A stretch of 64,000 nt of DNA from Rhizobium metallidurans (GTDB lineage: Bacteria; Pseudomonadota; Alphaproteobacteria; Rhizobiales; Rhizobiaceae), in the NCBI RefSeq assembly GCF_014196505.1, contig NZ_JACIDW010000010.1:84093-148092 (forward strand), read 5' to 3'. Both the position numbers and the translations under genes were made by a program. A model generated the notes under the pieces. The model was not told where the DNA came from. It saw nothing but the letters and a program-made list of their open reading frames with translations, and made no database searches. Below are positions 62,855-64,000 of this stretch, one piece after another (position 1 is the first letter of the stretch; the number at the start of each line of letters is the position of its first letter).

Positions 62855-63265
62855 TCACTTCTCCGGCGTGAACACCATCGAATGGCCGTTGATGCAGTAG
62901 CGCAGGCCTGTCGGCGGCGGGCCGTCGGGGAAGACGTGGCCGAGATGGGCGTCGCAATTGCCGCAGCGGATTTCGGTGCGCACCATGCCATGGCTGCTGT
63001 CGCGATATTCCGTCACCGCCTCTGGCGAGACCGGCTCGAAATAGCTCGGCCAGCCGCAGCCGGCGTCGAACTTGGTGTCGGAGCGAAACAGCGGCGCGTC
63101 GCAGCAAACGCAGCTGTAGAGCCCCGTTTCGAACGAGTCCCAGTAGGGACCGGTAAAGGCACGCTCGGTGCCCTGCTGGCGGGTGATGCGGTACTGCTCG
63201 GGGGTCAGCTGTTCCTTCCACTCGGCATCCGTCTTGTGAACCTTGGCGATCGTCGTATCGGCCAT
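62855..63265 (-). CDS. msrB: Peptide methionine (R)-S-oxide reductase
   Basis: 136 residues from the ATG at 63265 (AAGGAG upstream). Zinc-binding Cys pairs appear in [12 protein letters not shown] and [11 protein letters not shown], and the catalytic Cys in [10 protein letters not shown]. It repairs methionine-R-sulfoxide with thioredoxin. It is a stand-alone MsrB, not fused to MsrA. Confidence 0.97.
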   Translation of the reverse strand: MADTTIAKVHKTDAEWKEQLTPEQYRITRQQGTERAFTGPYWDSFETGLYSCVCCDAPLFRSDTKFDAGCGWPSYFEPVSPEAVTEYRDSSHGMVRTEIRCGNCDAHLGHVFPDGPPPTGLRYCINGHSMVFTPEK

Positions 63266-63472
63266 GGAATGCTCCTTTCGCGCCCTTGTGGTCACGCCCT
63301 TCTTGTCACGTCCCTGGTTTGGGGAGTGTTTTTGATCTCCTCGGGAATGTGGTGCTGTTCGGCCGAACGATCAAGGGCGGGGCAGGGGCTGTGCACAGCT
63401 GGAAGGCCCGGTCGACCGCGCCGGACGCCGCCGCGACCGGCCTTTCGAACAGCCAAAATGCAACCGGAATTC

Positions 63473-64000
63473 CTACCCCGACGCCAAAATCACATGCGCC
63501 TGGATCTTGGCGGCGATCTCGCCGTTCCCGTGCCTGCTTGTCAGCGCCGCCTCCGCCGCCTTGGTCGCTGCCTCGAGCTTGTTGGGGTCCCGCGCCTCGA
63601 TTTCGCCGCGCAAGGGCGTTCCCTGGCAATAGGCGACGGCCACCTCGCGGGCCGATGGCGCGCGGCTGATCTCGGCGCGCGTGTCGATGTCGATCTCCTT
63701 GAAGCCGGCGCGCGCGAGGTCGTCGCGGATCTGGTCGCGGTCGTGATAGCCGTGCGGCGTGCGTTCGGCGAAACGCGGCGGGTCGTCGGGAAACACGCTG
63801 GCCAGCGCCTTTGTCACGTCGTCGGCGAACACGTTTTCCTCGATCCGGTCCCAGACGCTGAACAGAAGCCTGCCGTTCGGCCTGAGCACCCGCCGTGCCT
63901 CGCGATAGGCCGCCGGTCGATCCGGAAAGAACATCGCCCCGAACTGGCAGCAGGCGAGATCGAAGGTGGCATCCTGGAAGGGCAGCGCCATGGCGTCCGC
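63473..64000 (-). CDS. SAM-dependent methyltransferase, C-terminal part (5' truncated)
   Basis: The frame stays open through the right edge of the window, so the gene begins beyond it; 175 residues are visible. The visible start (ADAMALPFQDATFDLACCQFGAMFFPDRPAAYREARRVLRPNGRLLFSVWDRI) corresponds to motifs post I to III of ubiE-like class I methyltransferases; motif I with the SAM-binding glycine loop is outside. The substrate is unknown. No gene lies in the gap 63266-63472. Confidence 0.85.
   Translation of the reverse strand, partial: ADAMALPFQDATFDLACCQFGAMFFPDRPAAYREARRVLRPNGRLLFSVWDRIEENVFADDVTKALASVFPDDPPRFAERTPHGYHDRDQIRDDLARAGFKEIDIDTRAEISRAPSAREVAVAYCQGTPLRGEIEARDPNKLEAATKAAEAALTSRHGNGEIAAKIQAHVILASG

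Overview
The window is GC-rich (low to mid 60s % by eye) and looks like chromosomal DNA of an alphaproteobacterium in the Hyphomicrobiales, most probably Rhizobiaceae (Rhizobium/Shinella/Ensifer type). Pointers are a DUF930 protein, the TerC-CorC fusion, a membrane-bound quinoprotein glucose dehydrogenase, CtrA-type and FNR/FixK-type sites, and two copies of a mosaic intergenic repeat of the kind common in rhizobia. I see no rRNA, tRNA, IS element, prophage or CRISPR array.

Region 1 (1-14.9 kb) is a biofilm adhesin locus. It holds the C-terminal 1969 residues of a giant VCBS/RTX adhesin, a membrane protein with a degenerate GGDEF domain, and a type I secretion operon (TolC-like protein, ABC permease-ATPase, HlyD-like adaptor) that ends in a ribbon-helix-helix/PAS-like protein. 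A LapG-type periplasmic cysteine protease lies just beyond a GFA-family gene. Together these form most of a Lap-type system that secretes, retains and releases an adhesin. No LapD-type receptor is visible.

Region 2 (15-30 kb) is housekeeping and accessory: a LppC-like lipoprotein, an ABC-F ATPase, a HerA/DUF853-like ATPase, small rhizobial hypothetical proteins (one behind a perfect CtrA box), zwf, a parDE pair, tam with a TerC-CorC membrane protein, a cupin, a patatin-like lipase and a zinc alcohol dehydrogenase.

Region 3 (30-44 kb) has a branched-chain aminotransferase, an MFS exporter, a TetR regulator with a matched pair of operators (its own promoter and the next membrane-protein gene), a long coiled-coil protein, an M15 peptidase, sodB, an ADP-ribose diphosphatase-like phosphoesterase, two cytochromes c, a frameshifted phytanoyl-CoA-dioxygenase-like gene, a class A beta-lactamase and vapBC.

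Region 4 (44-64 kb) has gcd, selO, a secreted protein with a polyglycine tail, a second parDE pair, a DHA2 drug exporter, oligopeptidase B, DUF930 and polysaccharide-deacetylase proteins, an FAD oxidase and AI-2E-family transporter pair, a VOC dioxygenase, a universal stress protein behind four tandem FNR/FixK boxes spaced exactly 23 bp, a hemolysin III protein, a compact divergent XRE-cupin/GNAT pair, msrB and the end of a methyltransferase gene. The strongest regulatory signals are the FNR/FixK array, the TetR operator pair, the CtrA box and several isolated palindromes.
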